The notes under the pieces: model-generated
Database searches by the model: none
What the model was told of the DNA's origin: nothing
The model's input: the letters and a program-made list of their open reading frames with translations, nothing else
Made by a program: the position numbers and the translations under genes
Source of the DNA: Rhynochetos jubatus
Lineage: Eukaryota; Chordata; Aves; Eurypygiformes; Rhynochetidae
NCBI GenBank assembly: GCA_027574665.1
Contig: CM050656.1
Span: 9,995,501 to 10,059,500 of the forward strand
Length of the DNA stretch: 64,000 nt
Direction of reading: 5' to 3'
In this document: positions 10,981-20,492 of the stretch, in pieces
Layout: each line of letters begins with the position of its first letter
Position numbering within the stretch: position 1 is the stretch's first letter

Positions 10981-12989
10981 TGTCAGGGCAGGGATTTGTG
11001 CCTTAAGCCCATATTCTGGGTCATTATCCTTTTCATGTCTTCTCTGGCATCTCAGAAGATGCTTCAAAGGGGAATTTTCAAGTTCTTCAATAAAATTTGC
11101 CTTCCTGAGCAGCCTGGATTCTTGCCTATTCTATGGGGCAATTCTCCTCCGTTGCCTCCCCTCCCCCTGTTAGTGATAATCCTGTGCTATTTCATGCTTG
11201 GCCAGACAATTAAGCCCTCTTGCTGCTTGGCTCTGTCTTTGTTATGTATAATTGTTCCAAATAATTAGCCACTATTGCATGCTATTCTGAAACTACTTTG
11301 TATTGCAATTATACTTAGAGGGTGAGCATCAGCTCGGGGAGAATCCAAGCAGCAAACAGCCTGGAAAGAAAGGGCTTCGAGCTGGGGGAAGGTGGGTACA
11401 CGCTTAAATCAACCCTGTGGAAAACCCAACAATAAGTAAACAGGGAGGAGTAAATGTTGCTTGGAGAGGGCCTGTGGCTGGTGGGGTCTGGGCAGGAGAT
11501 CTGAGGGTGGGCTGCGGGGTCTTGGCCTGGGTGTCACCTGGCTGCCACCTCGTGGGTGCTGGCTACGGTGCAGGGAGGCAAAACCATACTCCACTTCCAT
11601 TACTTCCATGGTGACTTGAAGTCAGCACCATGGCCAATTGGCTAGTCTTGCCATCTCCATACAATTTAGGGAATGCGTAGCTGCACTGGGAAGTATTTGG
11701 GGTCTGGCAGCAAAATGTTCCTTAACCGTGTCTTTGGGATGGTGAAACTTGTGATTTCCTGAGGGTAAGGACTCCAGATGATGAGAGTGGTTCTGCAGCC
11801 TCCTGTTTTCCCACTGGCAAACACATCTTTGCTGTGGATGAGTGCCGGATGGGATGCTCAGAGGAGTTACAGCTCCATGTGAAGCATCTTTTTGAAAACT
11901 AAAATAGTGTGGTGAAAGAGAGAGTCCCCTTAGCATTACTCAGACTCTTTCAAGCAGGGAACATCTGAAAAGGATGTAACCAAGAGCCTGGGTTGGCTTG
12001 ACCTGCACTGGTGAGTTAATTCATCTGCTGAAATCCATGGCTTGGTCTGAGTAAAGAGCCAGGACAGACAGTGGCAGTGGGCGTGGACAGATTTGTGCTT
12101 TCTGAGATTTGTTTCCTCCAGCCAGGTTGTGCTGCTTGAGGCCTCCTGAAAATAGATCTACAGGCTGGCTGGGTTTGGATTCTAACACCTAGTGAGCTGA
12201 AGGGATATTAAAACCAAATAGAGATGTCGGTGGTGCAGGTGTCTGAGACAGTTGGGCCCATTCTCTGCAGACATCATACGCTGCTTCCTGCGACTGACCA
12301 GAGCCAACAAATTGAAAACCAACTTTTCCCGGGCGTGTGCGTAACTGGCTCAGGTGCATCCTTCCTCCATGCAGCACTCCGAGGTGCCACGAGCCAGGGC
12401 TGCTTGTTGGCTTTGGGACAGGCACAGTTGATTCAATACGTGCATAAATCCAGCTGTTGCAGTGCAACCACTTCAGCAGTCCCAGTACAAAGATTGTGAA
12501 ATGAATGGACCTTGGATGCTCTCCCAAGAGCTTGTAGGTGTTCTGCTGCCAAAGCTTGGGCTCCACCGCCTTGCTGCCTAACTACAGCTTTGCTTCTTGG
12601 GTGTTGTAAGGGTCAGTCCAGCCCGCAGCTCTGCCATGTAGCACATTTCTAACACAAAGCCGGGCTGCCAGCAAGGCTGGCTGCTGCAAAGTGCTCCTGC
12701 ATCGCTGTCCCCTCACCTTCGGCCAGGGGCCTGGACTCTCACTATGTTTCCACTTGTTTCCCTGTTTTCACTCTAGGGAGAAGGGCTGCAGGCGACAGCA
12801 CCATCCAGCCCTGTATCCTGTTCCCAGTGATGGCCTGCAGAGGATGCTTAGGACAAGGGTAAAAGAGGGTATAGCCAGATAAATCCTTCCTCTCTGAAAC
12901 CTTCCTGGGGTCAGTAATTGCTGTTTCAGAGATCCCCAGCCTGGAGGTTGCATCCAACCCATTGTGTTTAATAACGACCCTCCCCCAAC
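10981..12989. other. Intergenic DNA, no gene seen
   Basis: The stretch is moderate in GC and non-repetitive. Around 11,190-11,320 is an AT-rich, non-repetitive piece with homeodomain-like TAATTAG sites that may be regulatory. No coding signal was recognised. Confidence 0.5.
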
Positions 12990-13340
12990 GAGCCTCAGCC
13001 CATCCTCATTCTCACCCTGACCGTACCCCAAGCTTCCACGACGTCCTGCCCTTCCGCACGCAGCCGTGAACAGGACCGACCCCGAAGGCCGGGATGCTGC
13101 CGGTACACGCCGAGCCCCCCTCCCCCGGTCCCTGGGCCTGTGGCGGGGGCCGGGAGCGGCTTCCCAGGGCTTTCCACTGGAGGTCAGTGTTGGCCTGAGC
13201 ACGGCGGCTGGCACCCTGGACCACTTGCCCCCTGCCCCCCCCCGCCCCCCGCCGCGGCGTTACACCCGTGGGGTAAAGCGGCGGAGAGCAGGGCAGTGTT
13301 GCCCTGGCCCTGCTCAAACACAGCGGCTGCATCACCCGCT
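12990..13340. promoter_or_regulatory. Orphan CpG-rich patch between FOXD2 and FOXE3
   Basis: A roughly 350-base segment is distinctly richer in G+C and CpG than the surrounding several kb. It includes CCGCCGCGGCG-like sequence at about 13,246-13,258 and many CG steps between 13,035 and 13,110. Open frames exist on both strands but show no recognisable domain. It could be an alternative promoter, an enhancer-associated CpG island or the promoter of a noncoding RNA. Confidence 0.45.
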
Positions 13341-13622
13341 CCTGCCCGACTAGGAAGAAATCCAATATAAAGGAACCAAATAGGACCAAATATAAAGGAC
13401 CAACGTAGCAGAGGCAGTGACAGACGCCTGTACCCCGAGATGTAGCTCAGAGCTTGGATAGCATGGACACTAATTTGTTAAAAACTCATTATCATCTGGC
13501 AAAGCCGATCCCACCACACCCACTGCCCATCTCCCCATCACTGGCTGACTTTACTGACTCGACCTCAAATAGATGCCACTGGCTGCATTCAAGCTGTGTA
13601 TTTGCCAAGGGCAAAGCATTGC

Positions 13623-13729
13623 ATAGAATAAAAGCTAGTTATGGTATAAAACAGAATAAAACCAGTATGGTATAAAATAGAATAAAAGATAGTATGGTAT
13701 AAAATAGATAAAAGCTAGTATGGTATAAA
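13623..13729. repeat. Minisatellite, four copies of a 26-28 bp unit
   Basis: The unit reads approximately ATAGAATAAAAGCTAGT followed by ATGGTATAAA. Copies start at 13,623, 13,651, 13,677 and 13,704 and differ by small indels and substitutions. Each contains a TATAAA-like string, which is a property of the repeat and not evidence of promoters. Confidence 0.9.
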
Positions 13730-16439
13730 ATTTCCGATACTGGACAACTGGCAGCATCCAGACACAATCTGACACTACCAGAGGGACCAACAAAGTCTTC
13801 AGGAAATGTGCTTTGACTGAAATTTCAGCTAATGCTGTGTCTGTTTGCAACAGGATGGAAAACACTATTTATAGCTTGGGAATATCAGCTGGAAAGAGGA
13901 TTTCTTACAGCTTGCTTTGACCTGCAGGGAAGTAGCAAGAAGGTAGTACACGCATTAAACACAAAGAACGCTCTCGTACACAGGCAGATGTGGCAGCTCT
14001 CCTGGTCCTCCCTGGGCAGCCGGTACTTCCCAGAGAAAAACAAGCACCCTTTTCAAAGCAGCAGCTCATTTTGGTTGTTTTGGAACGTTCAGCCTGAGAG
14101 TGCAGAATTCAGCCTGATTTGCAAAGGGCCATTCCCTGAGACGTCAGACTGTCTTGGCGATAGGCCAGATCGCCACCCAAATCTCTTCCGTGCTTGGGAT
14201 CAACTCCAAACCTCCCCTCTGCGTCTGGTGGGCTCGAGACAGGGCTCTCCCCACCATGGGATGTCCAGAGGATCTCTTGCCATAAACCTGAAGGATGACG
14301 TTCATTCCAGGGTCTTGGAGAGCAAAGAAAGTTTTGCCTCTCGCTTTTGTATGAGCAAGATCAAGATAGTTATGACTGTCATTACTTAATGTTCCCTAAA
14401 CTCCCTGGGTATTGCTAAATAAAGAGAGGAGGATTTCAAAGGAGACTTGGTTTCACAGCTGAAACCTGGGTGATAATTACTCCTGTTTCATTCAAATCCC
14501 TCTTATTCACTAAACAGGGACATTGAAAAGACACTAAAACAGATGAAGGGCACAGGTATAAACTTTACAAAGCTTAAAACTACTCTGTCCCAGCAAGACT
14601 CATGCTTTACATGACACTGTAATCCTACTCATTTGCTAGATTCACCCTGACTGTAAACAAAGCTTTGAAATGAAAGCTTAAAAGCCTAGTTGGGATACAT
14701 TAAGTTAACCAAGAAGACACTCTTAAGGCATTAGTTTAATGACAATCACAATACAAGTGCCAGAGGTTTGTGCATGTGGGGATTAATATCTATAGGAGAA
14801 GGGGTTTATTCTATCTATAGAAGAAAAGGGGTTTGTTCCCTGTGCTTTCCAGCTTGTTTGGCAGCGTAAGGGCCATTGTGAGGGTGGTTTATTGCTGCTT
14901 GCAGGGGGCTTGGGGCTGGGGCTGTCTGGCAGACAGGGACATAGGGAGCCCTGGGAAGACATGCAATGCTGCACACCAGGGTTTGTCCTGACACACCGGG
15001 CTGGGGTCATCCACCCTCTCCAGGACAGGTTTTCAGGGATCCAGCCCACTGCAGTGACTCTTGCTTCACGCCAGAGTCTCCATGGTTGAAAAGACCCCTC
15101 TTGCACAGGCACTGGGGTGGGATGGGTGTCCTTCAGACCCCCCAGATCTGGAGCTGGGTGCTGCTCTCCAGAGCAGCCTGCCTCCGTGGCAGGATGGCAC
15201 AGTTGGCTGTGGGACAGAAGCAAGCCACAGCCCAGCCTTTCAGGCACCCTGAGCCTCCCTGCCTCCAGCAGCACTTGAGTTATCACCCAGAGATGTCAGG
15301 AATCCAACACTGGATTCCTGCTACTGCAGGGCTCCAGGGTGACTGGGGAGGAGCAGGCTCAGCCCAGTCTGAGATGTGCTGGCTCAGCCACCTCTTCCCA
15401 GTGGAAGCACCATGGGCTTCTGTTCCACCCAGGCAGAACCCCAGCATCTCCTGCCCACCCCTCCACCCAACATTGTTTTCCTTTCAAGCCGGTATCGGTT
15501 CTCCCCGACCTCAGCAGCCCGCCTGCTTGCCGTGCAAACCCAGCAGAGTCCCAGCCCAGAGCCCAGCGATGCCGGAGGGAAACCGGCAGGCACAGCTCTT
15601 TGGGCACGTGTCTGGATCTGGCACCTGGATACTTAGGCGAGACTTCAGAAGTGCTTGTTGCTTGCAGAACTTTGCAGGATCAGGCCCTGGCAATGCACGT
15701 GAGCTGTGACAAGTGTCCTTTCTGCAAGCAGCTACTCCAGCATCCCCCCAGTCCATCTATACAGACAGTGTGTTACGGACAGGAGTGGCACTTTGCAAGC
15801 GTTCATTAGATAGATCTCTGTCTATAGGTATCTTCTGTAGAGGGCTGAAGTATTTTAAGGGATAAGTTTTCTCACAATGCCCTTTCCAAGCAGGTCTATT
15901 ACTAAGGGAAAAGCACAAAAGCTGCTGCTGCTGCTGGGAGCAGTGTGAAAGCTGAAAAGGTGAAGCTGAAGGGACCAGACCCAGAGCCCAGCTCAGCCGA
16001 AGGCAGCAGACCAGAGCTAGCCCAGCTTTCAGAGACAGATGAAGCCTCGATTTTAAGGAGGCCAAGAGGCAAGAAGCATTTTCCTCCCTCCTCTCTCATA
16101 CTAACCCCACTCTCAGTTTCTACGGAGTACATGGGATAAAAGAATGAAAAGCCACACTCTCCCAAGCTGTGGGCAAAAGCTGACTCCTGGGGTACCCGAC
16201 TATACACCCAGCTTTTGGTCATGACCAGCAGCCAGGGAATGAGATGCTCAGATTTACATCAAAGCTCAACTGCCATCCAACTCCTCCTTAAGCAGGAGGG
16301 AGGTGCAACAGGGACTCTGAGAAACTGCTCTGCTTCAGAGAACACCTTGAAAACCAGGAGAGAAATCCTAGCTCGACACTTTTACCTAGAGGATGTTTAA
16401 ATTAAAAAAAAAAAAAAAAAAAAAGCTAAATCTGGGGGT
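13730..16439. other. Intergenic DNA, no gene seen
   Basis: No supported gene. The longest frame here (13,832-14,389, plus strand) shows no domain, no compositional signature and no splice or transcript context. A (GCT)5 run is at 15,921-15,935 and an A21 tract at 16,404-16,424. Confidence 0.55.
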
Positions 16440-16860
16440 GGGGAATTCTGCCTTCAAACCTGGAGAGACAGTCTGGCTGGCCGTCCTGTAAATAAAGAGC
16501 AGCAGCCCGGCCAGTGAACAGGTCGGAATTTTAATTGAGTTTGTTGTTAGGAAGGAAAGTTACAATCTCCTAATTTGACGTGCTAAAGCAGAATTTCACC
16601 TGCAACGGATTCCTCCGAGGGAAGACGCATTCCCTGCTATGCAAGCGGAAACCGTCGGGTCCTGTAAGAGCTGCGTGGGCAAACCTTGCAGGTGATGGAG
16701 AAGTTACTGCAGCCTTCGCGTCGCTCAGCAGTGGTTAGTTACCATTTGCTTTTTCAAAAATCGTAATGGACAGCTTTAGAAAATGTCACTAAAAATGTAA
16801 GACGTGACAGGGTCACAACAGCAGCACGAGTCTGTCTCCCGCTGGTTACAAGACTGATCA
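16440..16860. promoter_or_regulatory. Candidate conserved noncoding block 3' of FOXE3
   Basis: This non-repetitive block holds several short AT-rich motifs, including GTAAATAAA at about 16,489, TTTTAATTGAG at about 16,530 and CTAATTTGACG at about 16,570. These suit forkhead and homeodomain proteins. It begins just after an A21 tract and lies beyond the FOXE3 poly(A) signal. The claim rests on sequence texture only. Confidence 0.25.
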
Positions 16861-16904
16861 TTTCCTCTCGCCAAGGTCCGGCCAGAGCCAGAGGAACAGC
16901 AACA

Positions 16905-17578
16905 CTGGACATGTTGGAAGGAAAAGCTTTATTTTAAAAAAGTCCTTTCTAACAATAAAAGATATTTTTAAAAATAGTAAAAAGAAGTCATCAGTGTTTG
17001 GGTTTTTTTCTGTTATTGGGTTTGGGGTTTTTTTCTACAGGGGAAAGAAATTATAAACATCTTAAATAGTAATTTAAAATCCAGTGAATTTGTTCAGTGG
17101 TGGTGTTTTTATAATTTTCATTCCAGTTACACAGGAGGCACCCAGGGAAGACAGGAGAAAGCCCATTTATGAGACAGTTCCTGCAAGTTACACCACGCAC
17201 CCACCCCATGGGTGTGCTCCTCCTCACCCCGGGGATGTCCCGGGGTGCCCCAGGGTGCCATGCCGCAGAGAGCATCCCCAGGGCTGGGCTATGCGGAAGG
17301 GACACCCCACGGGCACGGGAAGCCCTGGCTGGCGGATTCAGCCAGGGAGCAACTTTTCCAGGTGGGGATGGGGCAGAAAAATAGATCTCCTTGCCTGCAG
17401 TTAAAAATAAGCTGAGAAAGAGAGGAATTAGGTCCCCCGCAGGTGTGTGTCTGCACACAGCCAGAGGCCAGGGACCCCCAACCCCACCCCAGCCGATCCC
17501 CAAAACGGGGACAAGTCCATGTGTCCAGAAATGCTCGTGGGAGCCTGGAGATGTCCAGCCAAGTCCGCTCTGACCCCA
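16905..17578 (-). other. FOXE3: FOXE3 3' untranslated region
   Basis: This covers the region from the FOXE3 stop codon to about 20 bases past a minus-strand AATAAA at 16,928-16,933. The minus strand just downstream is GT-rich (about 16,893-16,910), as expected for a cleavage site. The implied 3'UTR is about 0.67 kb. Confidence 0.6.
16928..16933 (-). terminator. FOXE3: FOXE3 polyadenylation signal (AATAAA)
   Basis: TTTATT on the plus strand is AATAAA on the minus strand. It is followed, in the direction of transcription, by a GTGTTGCTGTT-like GU-rich element about 25 bases on. It is the first full signal downstream of the FOXE3 stop. Confidence 0.65.
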
Positions 17579-18742
17579 TCACATGTACCGCTCCAGGCCG
17601 GCGGGGAAATTGGGCTGCCTCATGTAGGTATTGCTGGAGCCGAACTGGCCGAGCGGCGATGCCGAGAGCCCCAGGAGCTGCTCGCCATGCTCGGTGCAGG
17701 CTGGTGGCCGCATGGCTGGCAGGGCCAGTCTGTTGGGAGCCCCATAGAGCTGTGGGCTGCTGGGCGAGTAGCTGCCCTGTGCCACGGGCAGGTGGGGGGG
17801 TGAAGCAGCGTAGGGGTAAGCGAGGGTGTTAGGGCCTGCCCGGCTCAACAAGCCGGGGCTGACTGGCTGTGCCTGGAAGCAGGAAGGCTCGGAGCTGCTG
17901 GCGGAGCAGGAGGGAGCCAGCTCAGCTCCGGACAAGCCCAGCGATGGGTGGCCCAGCTCGGTGGGTGGCGAGGGCTGCAAGGCCTGCTGCCCACTGATGA
18001 GGCTGTCAATGCTGAACATCCTGGGATGCTGTGCCGGAGGCGCTGCCCCAGCCGCATAGGGGTGGAAGACGGTGCTGGAGAGCTGGGGTCCGTAGCCAGG
18101 AGAGCAGAGGGCGTTGGGGTAGGGTGCTGTTGGTGCCGTGGGGCGACCGGCAGGCGGGGGTGTGAAGGCGCTGGAGTTTTGCATGTAGCCAGGGTAGGTG
18201 GTGATATCGGTGCGCTTGAAGCGCTTCCTCCGGCGCAGGAAGCTCCCGTTGTCGAACATGTCCTCAGCGGCCGGGTCCAGCGTCCAGTAGTTGCCCTTGC
18301 CAGGATGGCCAGGCTCCCTGGGGATCTTGACGAAGCAGTCGTTGAGGGTGAGGTTGTGGCGGATGCTGTTCTGCCACTTCTTGGGGTTCTCCCTGTAGAA
18401 GGGGAAGCGGTCGGTGATGAACTTGTAGATGCCCCCCAAAGTGAGCTTCCTCTCGGCGGCGTTGGCGATGGCCATGGCGATGAGGGCGATGTAGGAGTAA
18501 GGGGGTTTGCCCCGTTGCACCGGCCGCTTCCTCCGACGGCCCCCGGTGGGGGGCGGCGGTTCCTCGGGGGGCGGCGGCGGCGGCGGGCTGCTCCCACCGC
18601 CCCGCGGCTCCGGCTTCACCGGCGGCGCCTGACCGGCGGGTGGAGACCCCCGGGGCGGCCCGGGGGAGCCGGGGCTGGCGGCGGGGCTGGGCGCCGGCAG
18701 CGTGCACATCCCGCGCAGGCACGGGAAACCGGCCGCGTTCAT
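17579..18742 (-). CDS. FOXE3: Forkhead box protein E3, single-exon transcription factor
   Basis: The frame encodes 387 residues. FOXE3 is a nuclear DNA-binding factor needed for lens epithelium in vertebrates. The basic run [20 protein letters not shown] starts at residue 68; the forkhead domain spans about 78-178, with recognition helix [15 protein letters not shown] at 123-137 and basic end RRRKRFKR at 170-177. An eh1-like motif FSIDSLIS is at 243-250, matching the FSVDSLV-like motif of mammalian FOXE3. The C-terminus [15 protein letters not shown] closely resembles the mammalian FOXE3 end and not FOXE1. The frame stays open far upstream (to 19,516), but a TATA box at 18,901-18,910 places transcription initiation near 18,872, so the first usable ATG is 18,742. 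That ATG has a poor context (T at -3); the ATG at codon 12 has G at -3 and is an alternative. The protein is longer than human FOXE3 (319 residues), mostly through a longer Ser/Pro-rich C-terminal region. Confidence 0.92.
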   Translation of the reverse strand: MNAAGFPCLRGMCTLPAPSPAASPGSPGPPRGSPPAGQAPPVKPEPRGGGSSPPPPPPPEEPPPPTGGRRRKRPVQRGKPPYSYIALIAMAIANAAERKLTLGGIYKFITDRFPFYRENPKKWQNSIRHNLTLNDCFVKIPREPGHPGKGNYWTLDPAAEDMFDNGSFLRRRKRFKRTDITTYPGYMQNSSAFTPPPAGRPTAPTAPYPNALCSPGYGPQLSSTVFHPYAAGAAPPAQHPRMFSIDSLISGQQALQPSPPTELGHPSLGLSGAELAPSCSASSSEPSCFQAQPVSPGLLSRAGPNTLAYPYAASPPHLPVAQGSYSPSSPQLYGAPNRLALPAMRPPACTEHGEQLLGLSASPLGQFGSSNTYMRQPNFPAGLERYM

Positions 18743-18872
18743 ATACGGCCCTCGCCTTGCTCCTCCGCGGAGGATGGGGGCGGGGGGGGCGGCGGCAGAG
18801 TCCCCCCAAGGGGAGGGGAAGGGGGGAGGGGAAGGGGAAGGGGGGCCAGGCGTCGCGGCAGCTCCCGGCGAT
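18743..18872 (-). other. FOXE3: FOXE3 5' untranslated region (inferred)
   Basis: This interval lies between the FOXE3 start codon and the start site predicted about 30 bases downstream of the TATA box. It is purine/pyrimidine-skewed, with a G-rich plus strand at 18,775-18,850. The start site is inferred from TATA spacing. Confidence 0.45.
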
Positions 18873-18900
18873 GGGGAGGTCGGTCCTGAGACGCTTTGCA

Positions 18901-18910
18901 ATATATAGGG
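18901..18910 (-). promoter_or_regulatory. FOXE3: TATA box of FOXE3
   Basis: The minus strand reads CCCTATATAT, a good TATA box in an otherwise GC-rich CpG island, 159 bases upstream of the chosen ATG. It also decides against the longer upstream-extended reading frame. Confidence 0.6.
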
Positions 18911-20390
18911 CAGCGGCCCCCCCCGGAGGGGAGTGCGGTGCCCGGCCCCTCTCCCCCTGCGGGAGGAGGAGGCCCCTGGGGAGGGGTCCTGGCTCCCACG
19001 GCTAAATCCCGCAGCCTTTCGCCAGGGTTTTATTTCGCAGCCATGCCCTCGAGCGGTCCCTCCCCCGGGGGTCCCGGGTGCCAGCGCGGCTCCGCTCCCG
19101 GGCCATTCCCCGCGGCGCTTGGCTTTCCTGGTAACTGGGGTTTCCTCCCGGGAGAACAAGTGAACGAAACGAATCCCGATGGCCAGACCAGGGCGAGTTT
19201 GGTGCCGCAGCCAGTCCCCAGCAGCAGAGCAGGTAACCTCCCGCCGGGACGCCCCCCACGCTTGGATTTCGTTGTGGTTTTCTTTTTTTTCCATGGGAAA
19301 AGCGCTCCGAGGCGGCCCCAGACGCAGCGGCGGCAATAGCCGGGGGTTTCTCCCCAAAACCGAGCCCCTCGGTTTCGTTACTTTGCAGCGTGGTGAGACC
19401 TCCTGGGTAAGGAAATCCTGGGAAACGTTGGGGTTTTTTACCTTTTCCCTTGGGAGAAAGGAAAATGGTCTGCAGAGCTCGGTGTTGCCCGCAGGTACCT
19501 CCCGTGGGGTGGGCAAGGGATGCGGGACAGGGATGGCATTTTGGGGGTGGACGGGGAAAGCAATGGGGTCTCTCTATCACTGCAGAGGGGCTGACCCCAC
19601 GGCTGAAGCTGAAGAAAAAGACACTGGACTCAGAAAACCTTGCTGGGTTTCAGGGAAAACCGCTTCGGGTCTCATCCTGCAGTCCAGAGCTGGCTGGGCA
19701 GAACCGCAGGCCCCCAGCCACGGCATACGCCAGTACCGGAGCTGGGGGACTGTTGGCTGCTTTATCGGCACCAAAAGAGCTGTGGGCTTTCACACCATCC
19801 TCTCTCATCACTGCTGAGCATCACCTCTAAGCCAGGTGCTCGCCCGTGGAGAGCCTGGCCCAGAGCAGGTAAGGGAGGCACTGTGGCAGGGTGGGCTGGG
19901 CACGCTGGGGGGGCTTTTATAGCCAGATCACGGCTGTTTAGTAGCTAGGTGTCCATGTCCTGAGAAAGGCAGGTGGAAAAGTCCATGACATTAATGCAGT
20001 GGCAGATCCCTCCACATATCTCACAGCAGAGTGAAAATCACTGCCTTCACCTTTGTAACTTGGTTAAAAGTACTTCCAAAAGCAGAACGGGATGAAAGGC
20101 TTTTCCACAGAAGCAAGTTATCTCAACCAGGTCACATCCTCCTCCTCTTTCCCTTTTTAAACTTAAACACCACCCAGACTTTTGGAAAAAGATTCTTCAG
20201 CCCTTCAAGCATTTCTTTGTGGTTTTATTCTATGTTTCAAGTGAAAATTCACCAACTAGGTTATTTCCCATCGTCACTCATTCCCCTGCTTGTGTCTGCA
20301 TGTGGGTTTATTCCTGCTTTATTTTTCCTGCAGATATTTGTAGCTCTTCTTCCGCTCCTTCCATGGCTCAGGCAGGGATGTGTGGGTCTA
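18911..20390. promoter_or_regulatory. FOXE3 upstream CpG-rich region, fading into intergenic DNA
   Basis: CpG-rich DNA continues to about 19,400 upstream of FOXE3 and then drops off. No gene is recognised. Long open frames on both strands in the GC-rich part are chance frames without domains. Confidence 0.45.
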
Positions 20391-20492
20391 ATAGAGCTGT
20401 GTCGGGTCCAGTCCTGGTCTGCCACAGACCAGCTGGTGTTGGGGGTAAAGTGCCTCAATTTCCCCTTTGCCAAATGAGGATAACAAGTGGAG
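20391..20492 (+). mobile_element. Probable MIR SINE fragment
   Basis: The segment follows the order of the tRNA-derived and core parts of MIR: CTGCCAC, then AGCTG, then a short gap, then GTGCCTCAATTTCCC, then AAATGAGGATAAC. It is diverged and interrupted, as expected of an ancient copy. The call rests on a remembered consensus. Confidence 0.5.

Noticed and set aside
12768-13389. Frames of 120-150 residues across the orphan CpG patch
   Set aside because: They exist in several frames on both strands at once, which is typical of GC-rich noncoding DNA, and none resembles a known protein.
13640-13729. TATAAA-like strings as promoters
   Set aside because: They are part of a tandem repeat unit.
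13832-14389. 185-residue plus-strand frame
   Set aside because: No motif, signal peptide or domain; composition is like the surrounding intergenic DNA and no promoter or splice context was seen.
15921-15935. (GCT)5 run as an expandable repeat of note
   Set aside because: Five units in noncoding DNA are common and carry no further signal.
17948-18889. 313-residue plus-strand frame opposite FOXE3
   Set aside because: It is the antisense shadow of the forkhead coding sequence with no recognisable domain of its own.
18743-19516. N-terminal extension of FOXE3 giving a 645-residue protein
   Set aside because: The extension lies across and upstream of the TATA box, has the composition of GC-rich noncoding DNA and no similarity to known FOXE N-termini.
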